Assembly: GCF_030386795.1 (NCBI RefSeq)
Contig: NZ_JANUQM010000004.1
Coordinates: forward strand, 62,001-126,000
Reading direction: 5' to 3'
Source: Streptomyces sp. S.PNR 29
GTDB lineage: Bacteria; Actinomycetota; Actinomycetes; Streptomycetales; Streptomycetaceae
Length of the DNA: 64,000 nucleotides
This document shows positions 54,444-63,530 of the stretch, in pieces. The notes beneath the pieces were generated by a model. That model ran no database searches. It was not told the origin of the DNA and was given only the letters and a program-made list of their open reading frames with translations. Within the stretch, counting starts at the first letter, position 1. Every line of letters begins with the position of its first letter. Both the position numbers and the translations under genes were made by a program.

Positions 54444-55429
54444 CCATTCTCTGCGTACGTTTCCAGCTGCCGACGACGGACGAGGCGGCCCTGCCTCGGC
54501 TGCTCGGGCTGCTGGAGGAGTTCACCCCGGTCGTGGAGGCGCTGCCCCCGGACGGGGCGCTGGCCGATCTGGGCGGCGCCGAGCGGTACTTCGGGCGCAG
54601 CGCCCTGGAGCTGGCCTCGGTGATCCGCGTCCGCGCCCTCGCCCTGCACGGCGTCGACTGTGCGATCGGCGCCGGTCCGGGGCCGATGCTGGCGCGGGTG
54701 GCGGTGCGGGACGCCGAGCCGGGAGTGACCTGCGCGGTTCCCGAGGGCGCAGCCCGCGAGTTCCTCGCCGAGAAGCCCGTGTCCGCACTCCCCGGCATCG
54801 GTACGGCGACCGCACGCACCCTGGGCGAGTACGGCCTCGACACCCTCGGCCTGGTGGCCGCCGCGCCCCTGTCCACCCTCCAGCGCCTGGTCGGCGCGAA
54901 GGCCGGCCGCGAGCTGCACGAGAAGGCGAACGGCGTCGACCGCGGCCGGGTGGTCCCGAACGCCGTGTCGCGTTCTCTGGCCACCGAACGCCCCTTCGGC
55001 CGCGACGAGCTGGACCCGGACCGGCACCGCCGCGCCCTGCTCTCGGCCGCCGAAGAACTGGGCACCCGGCTGCGCGCCCTGGACAAGGTCTGCCGCACCC
55101 TGACCCTCACCGTGCGCTACGCCGACCGCTCCGCCACCACCCGCAGCCGCACCCTGCGGGAGCCGACCGCGCACTCGGCGGAGCTCACCCGGGCGGCGTA
55201 CGGCATGTACGAGGCGCTCGGCCTCCAGCGCGCCCGGGTCCGCGCGATCGCCCTGCGCGCCGAGGGCCTCGACCCCGCAGAACAGGCCTCCCACCAGCTC
55301 ACCTTCGACGACGTCGACGACAAGTCCCGCCGTGTCGAGGAGGCCGCCGACCGGGCACGGGCCAGGTTCGGACCGCGCGCGGTGATGCCGGGCACGCTGG
55401 CGATCGGGGTGGCGTGGCTGGCGGCGTAG
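54440..55429 (+). CDS. Resident ImuB-like Y-family polymerase relative
   Basis: A 329-aa protein overlapping the dnaE2 stop by ATGA. The thumb helix-hairpin-helix (ALPGIGTATARTLGEYGL; LVGAKAGRELHEKANG) and little-finger-like C-terminus (LTLTVRYADRSATT, ARVRAIALRAEGLDPAEQ) are present; palm acids of active Y-family polymerases are not. It corresponds gene-for-gene to the cargo copy at 21471. With its dnaE2 broken upstream it may be poorly expressed, or may serve the cargo polymerase. The ATG at 54440 is chosen from the overlap; an upstream GTG at 54362 is inside dnaE2. Confidence 0.87.
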   Translation: MTILCVRFQLPTTDEAALPRLLGLLEEFTPVVEALPPDGALADLGGAERYFGRSALELASVIRVRALALHGVDCAIGAGPGPMLARVAVRDAEPGVTCAVPEGAAREFLAEKPVSALPGIGTATARTLGEYGLDTLGLVAAAPLSTLQRLVGAKAGRELHEKANGVDRGRVVPNAVSRSLATERPFGRDELDPDRHRRALLSAAEELGTRLRALDKVCRTLTLTVRYADRSATTRSRTLREPTAHSAELTRAAYGMYEALGLQRARVRAIALRAEGLDPAEQASHQLTFDDVDDKSRRVEEAADRARARFGPRAVMPGTLAIGVAWLAA

Positions 55430-55706
55430 GCGTCAGTCGGCCACGGGGGTGCGATGCGGGTGCCGTCGGCGAGGTGGTGCTGCGCATCGCACTTGATGGG
55501 CCGGTCTGACCTGCCTGGTGACGGTTCGTCACTCTCTTTATCAGCCGCATCCGGCTGTCATCGGCTATCTCTGCAAGTTTTTACTGACGCGTAACTTCAC
55601 GTGTGCACTACTCACCCGTAACTTCACAAGTGAACAGCATCCTCGTGATCCGGATCACAGGGCGTAGAGCCGTCGCACCTCCCCTGAGCCGCAAGGAGAT
55701 CACCCG

Positions 55707-56579
55707 ATGCTGCCCTGGAAACGAGTGCTCAGACCGCTGGCCGCGCTCCTGCTGACCGCAGCGGTCGCCGTCGTCCCCGCCGCCGCCACTGCCCAGGCCG
55801 CCGACACCGCTGTGACCTCCAGCAGCGGCTGGAACGACTACTCCTGCAAGCCGTCCGCCGCCCATCCCCGCCCCGTCGTCCTGGTCCACGGCACCTTCGC
55901 CAACTCCGTCGACAACTGGCCGGCGCTCGCGCCGTACCTGAAGGACCGCGGCTACTGCGTCTACTCCCTGGACTACGGCCAACTGCCCGGCGTCCCCTTC
56001 TTCCACGGTCTCGGACCCGTCGACAAGTCGGCGGAGCAGCTGTCCGCATTCGTCGACAAGGTGCTCGCCGCCACCGGCGCCGCCAAGGCCGATCTGGTCG
56101 GCCACTCACAGGGCGGCATGATGCCCCGCTACTACCTGAAGTTCCTCGGCGGGGCCGCCAAGGTGAACGCCCTCGTCGGCATAGCCCCCAGCAACCACGG
56201 CACCGACCTGAACGGCCTCACCAACCTGTTGCCGTACTTCCCGGGCGCCGCGGACCTGCTGTCCGAGAACACCCCCGCCCTCGCCGACCAGATCGCCGGC
56301 TCCGCCCTCCTCACCCGGCTCAACGCGGGCGGCGACACCGTCCCCGGCGTCAGGTACACGGTCCTCGCCACCAAGTACGACGAGGTCGTCACGCCGTACC
56401 GCAGCCAGTACCTGAGCGGGGCGAACGTACGCAACGTCCTGCTGCAGGACCTGTGCCCGGCCGACCTGTCCGAGCACGCGGCGATCGGGCTGTTCGACCG
56501 CATCGCCTTCCACGAGGTGGCCAACGCCCTCGACCCGGCGCACGCCACCCCCACCACCTGTGCGTCGGTGCTCGGTTGA
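55707..56579 (+). CDS. Secreted lipase/esterase of the alpha/beta hydrolase fold
   Basis: A 290-aa secreted enzyme. Signal peptide 1-32 (basic start, LLLTAAVAVVPAAATAQA core). PVVLVHGTFANSVDN gives the oxyanion hole, and VGHSQGGMM the nucleophile Ser134; the Asp and His are likely in TKYDEVVTPY and SEHAAIGLFD. Cysteine pairs suggest disulphides, as in Streptomyces EstA-type lipases. GCAAGGAG precedes the ATG. Confidence 0.92.
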   Translation: MLPWKRVLRPLAALLLTAAVAVVPAAATAQAADTAVTSSSGWNDYSCKPSAAHPRPVVLVHGTFANSVDNWPALAPYLKDRGYCVYSLDYGQLPGVPFFHGLGPVDKSAEQLSAFVDKVLAATGAAKADLVGHSQGGMMPRYYLKFLGGAAKVNALVGIAPSNHGTDLNGLTNLLPYFPGAADLLSENTPALADQIAGSALLTRLNAGGDTVPGVRYTVLATKYDEVVTPYRSQYLSGANVRNVLLQDLCPADLSEHAAIGLFDRIAFHEVANALDPAHATPTTCASVLG

Positions 56580-56620
56580 CCAACGCACCTGTTGACGCGC
56601 CTGGTGAGCGTGCCGGCCCG

Positions 56621-56755
56621 TCACCCGTCCGGCCACCACGTACGGGCGATGTCCTTGCGGACCTCCGGGCGGCCCGCGGGACGCTCGTCGGCCTCCTCGC
56701 GGAGCCGGCGGGCGTCCGTCTTCTTCAGGGGCTTGTGCACGGTCACTCGGCGCAT
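56621..56755 (-). CDS. 44-aa conserved-looking basic protein
   Basis: A small minus-strand gene: ATG at 56755 behind GGAGG, encoding MRRVTVHKPLKKTDARRLRE, then EADERPAGRPEVRKDIAR and TWWPDG before the stop. The composition and the TWWPDG end resemble a small protein found widely in Streptomyces genomes. Function unknown; the strongly basic N-terminal half may bind nucleic acid. Confidence 0.6.
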   Translation of the reverse strand: MRRVTVHKPLKKTDARRLREEADERPAGRPEVRKDIARTWWPDG

Positions 56756-56836
56756 GGCTGCCTCCTTCGGGTCCACCGGGTTCCGCGTTCTCACGGAGGT
56801 AGACCCATTTCGCGAGAGTTCCTTATCGGCGCAGGT

Positions 56837-56883
56837 CTGTCAGTGGTGGCTGTCACGATTCGACTGTCAGTGGTGGGTGTCAC
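56837..56883 (+). promoter_or_regulatory. Tandem 20-bp direct repeats before the methyltransferase gene
   Basis: CTGTCAGTGGTGGNTGTCAC occurs at 56837-56856 and 56864-56883, 27 bp apart and differing at one base; the second ends ten bases before the ATG at 56894. They look like a cooperative regulator site or a leaderless-transcript promoter region. Confidence 0.65.
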
Positions 56884-56893
56884 CCTTGGGTGC

Positions 56894-57523
56894 ATGACTG
56901 AGCGCACGGCGAACGACAGTGACGGTACGACTGCGGCGGGTGTCGACTGGGACGCGGAGGCCGCCGTCTTCGACGACGAGCCGGACCACGGCCTGCGCGA
57001 CCCGCAGGTGCGCCGGGCCTGGGCCGACCGGCTGCGCTCCTGGCTGCCCGGCCGGCCGAGCGATGTCCTCGACCTCGGCTGCGGAACCGGCAGCCTGTCC
57101 CTGCTCGCGGCCGAGCAGGGACACCGTGTCACCGGCGTGGACCTGTCGCAGGCGATGATCGAGCTGGCGCGGGCGAAGCTCGCCGGGCGTGACGCCGCGT
57201 TCCTGGTCGGTGACGCGGCGGCGCCGCCGGTGGGGGAGCAGCGCTTCGACGTCGTGCTCGTCCGGCACGTGCTGTGGACGCTGCCCGACCCCGCCCGTGT
57301 CCTGAGGCGCTGGGCGGGGCTGCTGCGCCCGGGAGGGCGGCTCGTCCTGATCGAGGGCGTGTGGGGGACCATCACCCCGGTCGGCATACCCGCCGGTCAC
57401 CTCACCGACCTCCTCGCACCACTCACCGGGCACGCCCGCGTGGAGCGGCTGTCGGACGACCCGGCGCTGTGGGGGAGGGCCGTGGAGGACGAGCGGTACG
57501 CGGTCATCGCGGTGAGGGACTGA
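56894..57523 (+). CDS. SAM-dependent class I methyltransferase
   Basis: A 209-aa methyltransferase. SAM motif I is VLDLGCGTGSLSLLAAEQG, followed by VTGVDLSQAMIELARAKLAG, AFLVGDAAAPPVG and the LLRPGGRLVLIEGVW post-motif. Substrate cannot be told. The start is ATG 56894, directly after the tandem repeats, with no good ribosome site, so the mRNA may be leaderless. Confidence 0.9.
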   Translation: MTERTANDSDGTTAAGVDWDAEAAVFDDEPDHGLRDPQVRRAWADRLRSWLPGRPSDVLDLGCGTGSLSLLAAEQGHRVTGVDLSQAMIELARAKLAGRDAAFLVGDAAAPPVGEQRFDVVLVRHVLWTLPDPARVLRRWAGLLRPGGRLVLIEGVWGTITPVGIPAGHLTDLLAPLTGHARVERLSDDPALWGRAVEDERYAVIAVRD

Positions 57524-57525
57524 GC

Positions 57526-58026
57526 TCAGGCGAGCAGCGCCTCGAAGTCGCCCCCGAAGGCGAGTGCCTCCAGCTCGTCGAGGGCGGCCACGGCGGCCGT
57601 CGCGGCCTCAGGGTCCCGCTCCGCCAGCCCGCTCTCGGCGAACTCGTCCTCGTCCAGGCGCCGTACGTCCGTGCCGTCGGCCGAGCGCCACAGGTCCAGG
57701 TCGAGGTCCTCGACGACCAGTTCCGCACCGGAGAGCACGGCCGGGCGGGTGATGTCGCAGTACCAGCCCTTCAACGCGCCCCGGGCGTCGCGGACCTCCT
57801 TCACGGCGTACCACCGGTCGCGCCAGTAGTACTCCGTGAAGACGTCACCGGCCTCGAAGCGGACGAAACCGAAGTCGCGGACGCCGGTGCCGGACCAGGG
57901 GGCGCGTACGGCGATCCGGGTGCCGTTGTCGTGCAGCAGCGCGCTCTCGTAACGGATCTTCGTCCGGCCCGCCTTGACCAGGACGACGTCCACGCGGCGT
58001 TCCCGGTCAGCCCAGTTCGCGGACAT
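57526..58026 (-). CDS. DUF402-domain protein
   Basis: A 166-aa protein of the FomD-like/DUF402 family: GFVRFEAGDVFTEYYWRDRW, then GWYCDITRPAVLSG and ELVVEDLDLDLWRSADG. Family members are metal-dependent nucleoside phosphate hydrolases in some cases. It overlaps the GNAT gene by 20 bp and shares its transcript. Confidence 0.88.
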   Translation of the reverse strand: MSANWADRERRVDVVLVKAGRTKIRYESALLHDNGTRIAVRAPWSGTGVRDFGFVRFEAGDVFTEYYWRDRWYAVKEVRDARGALKGWYCDITRPAVLSGAELVVEDLDLDLWRSADGTDVRRLDEDEFAESGLAERDPEAATAAVAALDELEALAFGGDFEALLA

Positions 58027-58933
58027 ACCGCACCTCCGTCGCGCAGATCTCGTAGCCCAGCCACTTGTTGATGGCGAGCATCGGCCCGTTGCCGGTGTCG
58101 TTGCCCGTGAACGCCTCCGTGTACCCGGCGGCACGGGCGCGGTGCAGGGAGGCGTTCTTGGCCAGCTTGGCCAGGCCCCGGCCGCGGTGGGCGCGGGCGG
58201 TGCCGGTCATGGCGGTGCCGTAGCGGGTGCCGTCCGTGTACGCCACGCTGAAGGCGGCGGGGCGGCCGCCGACGACCGCGACGGTGGTCAGGTCCAGATC
58301 GAGGAGCGGGCGCTTCCAGGTCTCCTCGATCCAGGCCTCGTAGTCGGTGAACTCGGTGTCGATGTCGCTCGGTTCGTCCGACGCCGTCTCCGCGTCCAGC
58401 TCGAACAACGGCCGCGGGTCATCCGCGAAGTCGGCCGCCGTGCGCAGCTCGACGCCCGGGGGCAGGTCCTGGAGCGGCGGCAGGGTGCCGTCCGCCAGGT
58501 CCAGACGGAGGAAGTGGGCGGAGCGAGCGCCCTTGTAACCACGCCGTTCGGCGAAGGCGCGGTTGGCGGGTTCGTCCAGGACCCAGCTGAACAGCCTGGT
58601 CGCGTCGTTGGCGGCCAGATGCTCCTCGGCGGCACGGACCAGCAGCGAGCCGGCGCCGCGACCCGTCCGCTCCGGGTGGACGTACACGTTGACGTTGCCC
58701 TGGCCGGGCTCAGGGCTGTCGTGGGCGAGGTGCACCTGGGCTGTGCCGATCACTTCGCCGTCCTCCACGGCGACCAGGGGACGGTACTGGGCCTCGGGGC
58801 GCATGTGGGTGAGGTCGTGGGCGAGGGACTCCGGGGACATCAGAAGGAAGGGAAGGGCGTGGTGCCGGACCCGGACGAAGCCCTCCAGGTCGGCTCGGAC
58901 TTCGGGGCGGAGTTCGCGCACGGTGATGGTCAT
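58007..58933 (-). CDS. Double-GNAT acetyltransferase
   Basis: A 308-aa protein with two GNAT folds in tandem. The acetyl-CoA loop of the first is VHPERTGRGAGSLLVRAAEE (about 88-107) and of the second TARAHRGRGLAKLAKNASLH. Both are typical of Streptomyces double-domain acetyltransferases. Substrate unknown. Upstream gene of the pair with the DUF402 gene. Confidence 0.9.
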   Translation of the reverse strand: MTITVRELRPEVRADLEGFVRVRHHALPFLLMSPESLAHDLTHMRPEAQYRPLVAVEDGEVIGTAQVHLAHDSPEPGQGNVNVYVHPERTGRGAGSLLVRAAEEHLAANDATRLFSWVLDEPANRAFAERRGYKGARSAHFLRLDLADGTLPPLQDLPPGVELRTAADFADDPRPLFELDAETASDEPSDIDTEFTDYEAWIEETWKRPLLDLDLTTVAVVGGRPAAFSVAYTDGTRYGTAMTGTARAHRGRGLAKLAKNASLHRARAAGYTEAFTGNDTGNGPMLAINKWLGYEICATEVRYVRELG

Positions 58934-59005
58934 GGAGGCGCAGGCTACGTGGCGGCGGGTGTGGGGTGCCTCTCAATTTTCCGACGGGTACGGGACAATC
59001 ACCCC

Positions 59006-59374
59006 GTGACCTTGAAGATCCACATCGATGACGGCGCTCCGCCGTACGAGCAGGTGCGGGCGCAGATCTCCGAGCAGGCGCGGTCGGGCGCCCTGCCGGT
59101 GGGGTACCGGCTGCCGACCGTGCGAGGGCTGGCCGAGTCGCTGGGGCTCGCCGCGAACACGGTCGCCAAGGCGTACCGGGCGCTGGAGGCGGACGGGGTG
59201 ATCGAGACGCGGGGGCGCAACGGAACGTTCGTGGCCGCCGCCGGCTCGGCCGCGGAGCGTGAGCTCGCCTCGGCCGCCCAGGCCTACGTCGAGCGGGCTC
59301 GACGGCTCGGACTCGCGGAGGCCGACGCGCTGGCGGCCGTGCGGGACGCCCTGCGGGCGGCCTACGGGGAGTAG
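59006..59374 (+). CDS. GntR-family regulator (YtrA-like)
   Basis: A 122-aa protein: a GntR winged helix (PPYEQVRAQISEQARSGALP, LPTVRGLAESLGLAANTVAK, YRALEADGVIETRGRNGTFV) plus a short C-terminal helix pair, which fits the small YtrA-type subclass. GTG at 59006; the longer open frame overlaps the divergent GNAT gene. Divergent from GNAT-DUF402. Confidence 0.9.
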   Translation: MTLKIHIDDGAPPYEQVRAQISEQARSGALPVGYRLPTVRGLAESLGLAANTVAKAYRALEADGVIETRGRNGTFVAAAGSAAERELASAAQAYVERARRLGLAEADALAAVRDALRAAYGE

Positions 59375-59438
59375 GGCCGCGTTGCCGGGCGGGCCGGCGG
59401 GAGTACCTCGCCGCCGGCCCGGGCCGGCGTGGCTGTCG

Positions 59439-60209
59439 CTACGCCCTCGCCAGGTGCCTCGGTGTGCGCGTGACCTCCAGTCCCGCCCTCCTGGCCAGCC
59501 CCGCGAACGTCACCGCGTCCTCCACCGCCGCGCCGTGCGGGTCGTTGTTGAAGTAGGCGTACACGTTCTCCCCGTCCGGCCACGCGGTGACGACGCGGCG
59601 GATCCAGGTCGCGAGGGACTGGCGGCCGTAGCGCGGCCAGGGCCGGGCGCGGCCCTGGTGGAACCGGACGTAGCCCCAGCCGGTGGTGCGCCACAGCGGT
59701 GTAACGGGGCGGGCCAGGACGTCGGCCCAGCACAGGGCGGCGCCGCGGGACACGAGGACCTCACGCACCGCCGGCGTCCACCAGGAGTCGTGGCGGGGCT
59801 CCACCGCCACCCGGGTGCCGACCGGGAAGCACGCCAGGCAGGCGTCCAGGAGGTCCGGATCGGCGCGCAGGGTCGGCGGCAGCTGCAGCAGCACCGGGCC
59901 CAGGCGGTCGCCGAGACCCGTGGCGTGGGTCATCAGGCGGTGCACCGGCTCCTCCGGCTCCCGCAGCCGCTTGATGTGGGTCAGGTACCGGCTGGCCTTG
60001 ACCGCGACGACGAAGCCCGGCGGGGTGCGCTCGCGCCACGCCTCGAAGGTCTCCCGGGACGGCAGCCGGTAGAAGGCGTTGTTGTTCTCCACGGTCGCGA
60101 AGCGCGCCGCGTACTCCTCCAGCCACAGCCGCATCGGCAGCCCGGAGGGGTACAGCACGTCGCGCCAGTCCTTGTACTGCCACCCCGAGGTCCCGACGAA
60201 CAGGGTCAT
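59439..60209 (-). CDS. DUF72 protein
   Basis: A 256-aa TIM-barrel protein of the DUF72 family: FVGTSGWQYKDWRDVLYPSG, VENNNAFYRLPSRETFEAW and VYAYFNNDPHGAAVEDA are the family marks. Function is not established; possible nuclease or sugar-binding role has been suggested for the fold. Confidence 0.92.
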   Translation of the reverse strand: MTLFVGTSGWQYKDWRDVLYPSGLPMRLWLEEYAARFATVENNNAFYRLPSRETFEAWRERTPPGFVVAVKASRYLTHIKRLREPEEPVHRLMTHATGLGDRLGPVLLQLPPTLRADPDLLDACLACFPVGTRVAVEPRHDSWWTPAVREVLVSRGAALCWADVLARPVTPLWRTTGWGYVRFHQGRARPWPRYGRQSLATWIRRVVTAWPDGENVYAYFNNDPHGAAVEDAVTFAGLARRAGLEVTRTPRHLARA

Positions 60210-60239
60210 ACGCCCATCAAAGCACCCCCCGCGCTCCTG

Positions 60240-61334
<1,095 letters not shown>

Positions 61335-61448
61335 GCCGCCATGATCCGGCACGCGGGCGCCGCGTGCACCCGTTTTCCCGGGTGCGCGCGGCGTCCGCTC
61401 ACCACGCCGGTGCCGGGCAGCCCGGTCGGCGCCGGCGTGGTCGCCCGG

Positions 61449-62249
61449 TCAGGCACCGGAACGGAGTATCCGCCCGCGGGCCTGCCGCGCCCTGCGGACC
61501 ACGGCGTACCCCTTGGTGAGGGCGCGGTCCCGGGCGAAGGTGCGGGCGATCGCGCGCCCCTCGACCAGTCGTTCGAACTCCGCCAGGTGCGTGCTGCGGC
61601 GCACGGTGACGCGCCGCAGGGCGTACGGCCCCTGGCGCCGCCGTGCCAGACCGTTGCCGACGGCGAGCGCCTGGGCGTACCCCGCCTCACGCACCGCCTG
61701 CCGCACCCGGCGGCTGGAGTAGCCGTACGGGTAGGCGAACGAGGCCGGGGCGGCGCCCAGCTGGTCGGAGACGATCTCCTTGCAGAGGATCAGCTCGGAG
61801 CGCAGCCTGCCGTCGTCGAGCTGGTCGAGCTGCGGGTGGCTGTGGCTGTGCCCGCCGATCTCGACGCCCGCGCCGGCCAGCTCGCGCACCTGGTCCCAGT
61901 CGAGCATGGTGTCCAGGGCGCCCCCGGTGTCGTACGGGCCCCGCAGCCAGCCCGTCGAGACGAACAGCGTGGCCGCGAAACCGTGCTTGGCGAGCACGGG
62001 CAGGGCGTGGCGGTGTACGCCCTCGTAGCCGTCGTCGAAGGTGATCAGCACCGGCCGCAGCGGCAGCGGGCGGCCGGAGCGCCAACAGGCCGCCAGATCG
62101 GCCGTGCTGACGGGTGCGAGGCCCCGGTCCGCGATGACCGCCATCTGCTCCGCGAACGCCTCCGGCGTCACCGACAGGGCGCGGGTGGCGTCGTTCGGAT
62201 CGCTTGCGACGGCGTGGTACATCAGGATGGGCACGGGCACGTCGCTCAT
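61449..62249 (-). CDS. Polysaccharide deacetylase
   Basis: A 266-aa NodB-type deacetylase. LITFDDGYEGVHRHALPVLA carries the metal-binding Asp-Asp, EIGGHSHSHPQLDQL the HxxxH ligands, and FAYPYGYSSRRVRQAVREAG the arginine and downstream motif. It removes acetyl groups from an N-acetylated polysaccharide. ATG 62249 overlaps the stop of the repeat-bearing frame upstream (ATGA), which supports this start over the GTG at 62255. Confidence 0.9.
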   Translation of the reverse strand: MSDVPVPILMYHAVASDPNDATRALSVTPEAFAEQMAVIADRGLAPVSTADLAACWRSGRPLPLRPVLITFDDGYEGVHRHALPVLAKHGFAATLFVSTGWLRGPYDTGGALDTMLDWDQVRELAGAGVEIGGHSHSHPQLDQLDDGRLRSELILCKEIVSDQLGAAPASFAYPYGYSSRRVRQAVREAGYAQALAVGNGLARRRQGPYALRRVTVRRSTHLAEFERLVEGRAIARTFARDRALTKGYAVVRRARQARGRILRSGA

Positions 62250-62530
62250 GGGCACCCCCGAGCCGTGGACGCGTTGTGGATCAGGGGCGCGCGAGTCGAG
62301 CGGGCGTTGTCGGTCGGGCGCGCGCGGATCGTGTACGCGCCCTCGGCCGAAGGCGGCCCAGGAATGTGGGCGCCCTCGGCCAGAGCCGCCCTGCCCACGC
62401 AGCGGTCCCCAGTCAGTGGCGTCCCGCGCGGATGCCGGGGTCCAGTCAGAGCCGCCGCGCCCAGGCAGTGGCCTTCAGTCAGAGCCGCCCCGCCCACGCG
62501 GTGGCTCCCAGACAGGAGGGCTCCGGTCAT
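62246..62530 (-). CDS. Possible 94-aa protein of degenerate 11-residue repeats
   Basis: A minus-strand frame starting ATG 62530, 11 bp after the glycosyltransferase stop and ending ATGA-overlapped with the deacetylase. It encodes repeats of about eleven residues, such as HRVGGAALTEG, HCLGAAALTGP and RCVGRAALAEG, produced by a 33-bp period in the DNA. Three better-kept 25-bp units are at 62381-62405, 62447-62471 and 62480-62504. The tight fit between two genes argues for translation; the low-complexity sequence argues for a noncoding minisatellite. No family recognised. Confidence 0.35.
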   Translation of the reverse strand: MTGALLSGSHRVGGAALTEGHCLGAAALTGPRHPRGTPLTGDRCVGRAALAEGAHIPGPPSAEGAYTIRARPTDNARSTRAPLIHNASTARGCP

Positions 62531-62540
62531 GAGTGTGCCC

Positions 62541-63530
62541 TCACCCATGGGCACCCCGCTCGACCGGTGGCACCGAGAACGTCGCCCCGCCCCTGCGTGC
62601 CCGCACGCTCCCCACCACATAGCCGCCCGCCGCCGTGAGCACCCCGGCGACGATCGCAGCCGCCCGGCCCGCACCGCCCGGCCGGGACAGCAGGGCGTCC
62701 CGCAGCCCGCGGGCCACCCCGGCCGGCAGGACGCGTGTGGTGTAGCGGCGCTCCGACTCCAGTCCCTTGCCGGCGCCGACACTGCGCGCCACCAGCGCCT
62801 TGGACAGGCCCTCGGCGTAGGTGCGGGTGCGGAAGTACCCGAAGTGCTCGCGCGCCTCGGGCACCCGGTGGTGGATGACCGCCCGGTCGTCGATCAGCAG
62901 GACCGCGTCCGGCCGGGCGCGGGTGAGCCGGATGCACAGCTCCGTCTCCTCGCAGCCCAGTGGGCGCTTGTCGCCGTCCCGCCCGATGCCGGTGGCGAAG
63001 CCGCCCGCCGCGTCGAACGCCGTACGGCGGAACGAGGCGTTGCCGCCGAGTACGTTGCGGACGCGGACGCGGCCCGGTGGCAGACCGCGGTACGTGCAGC
63101 CCACCACCCAGTCGAACTCCTCCGGGAACCAGGTGGGCCGGCGGCCCGACGCCCAGATCGGCACCGTACGCCCGCCGACCGCCATGACCTCCGGGTGCGC
63201 GTAGCCGGAAGCGAGGTGCTTCAGCCAGTCCCGCTCGGCCACGGCGTCGTCGTCGAGGAAGGCGATGACCTCGCCGCGCGAGGCGGCGACGCCGGTGTTG
63301 CGGCCGGCGGACAGGCCGCGGGGGCCCGCGTTGGCGAGCACCCGCACGTCCCCGGCCTCCTTGTACTCCTTGGCCAGCCGGTCCTGGAGCGCCTCGTTGT
63401 GGTCGACGACCAGCAGCGTCTCCAGGGCCGGGTGGGACTGCGCCCGCACCGAGGAGACCGCCGCGAGGATGTCCTCCCAGCGGTCCTCGGTGTAGACACA
63501 GATCACGACGGAGATGCCGGGACCGCTCAA
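62541..63530 (-). CDS. Family-2 glycosyltransferase
   Basis: A 329-aa GT-A glycosyltransferase. ISVVICVYTEDRWEDILAAV opens the nucleotide-binding fold, VIAFLDDDAVAERDWL is the DxD region and GCEETELCIRLTR the ED acceptor motif. C-terminus has a hydrophobic segment (AAAIVAGVLTAAGGYVVGSV). It overlaps the upstream glycosyltransferase gene (ATGA), so the pair works in one surface-glycan pathway, likely with the deacetylase. Confidence 0.92.
   Translation of the reverse strand: MSGPGISVVICVYTEDRWEDILAAVSSVRAQSHPALETLLVVDHNEALQDRLAKEYKEAGDVRVLANAGPRGLSAGRNTGVAASRGEVIAFLDDDAVAERDWLKHLASGYAHPEVMAVGGRTVPIWASGRRPTWFPEEFDWVVGCTYRGLPPGRVRVRNVLGGNASFRRTAFDAAGGFATGIGRDGDKRPLGCEETELCIRLTRARPDAVLLIDDRAVIHHRVPEAREHFGYFRTRTYAEGLSKALVARSVGAGKGLESERRYTTRVLPAGVARGLRDALLSRPGGAGRAAAIVAGVLTAAGGYVVGSVRARRGGATFSVPPVERGAHG

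Noticed and set aside
62381..62504. CRISPR-like repeats
   Set aside because: Three degenerate 25-bp units at multiples of 33 bp with no uniform spacers and no Cas genes; better explained as tandem repeats.
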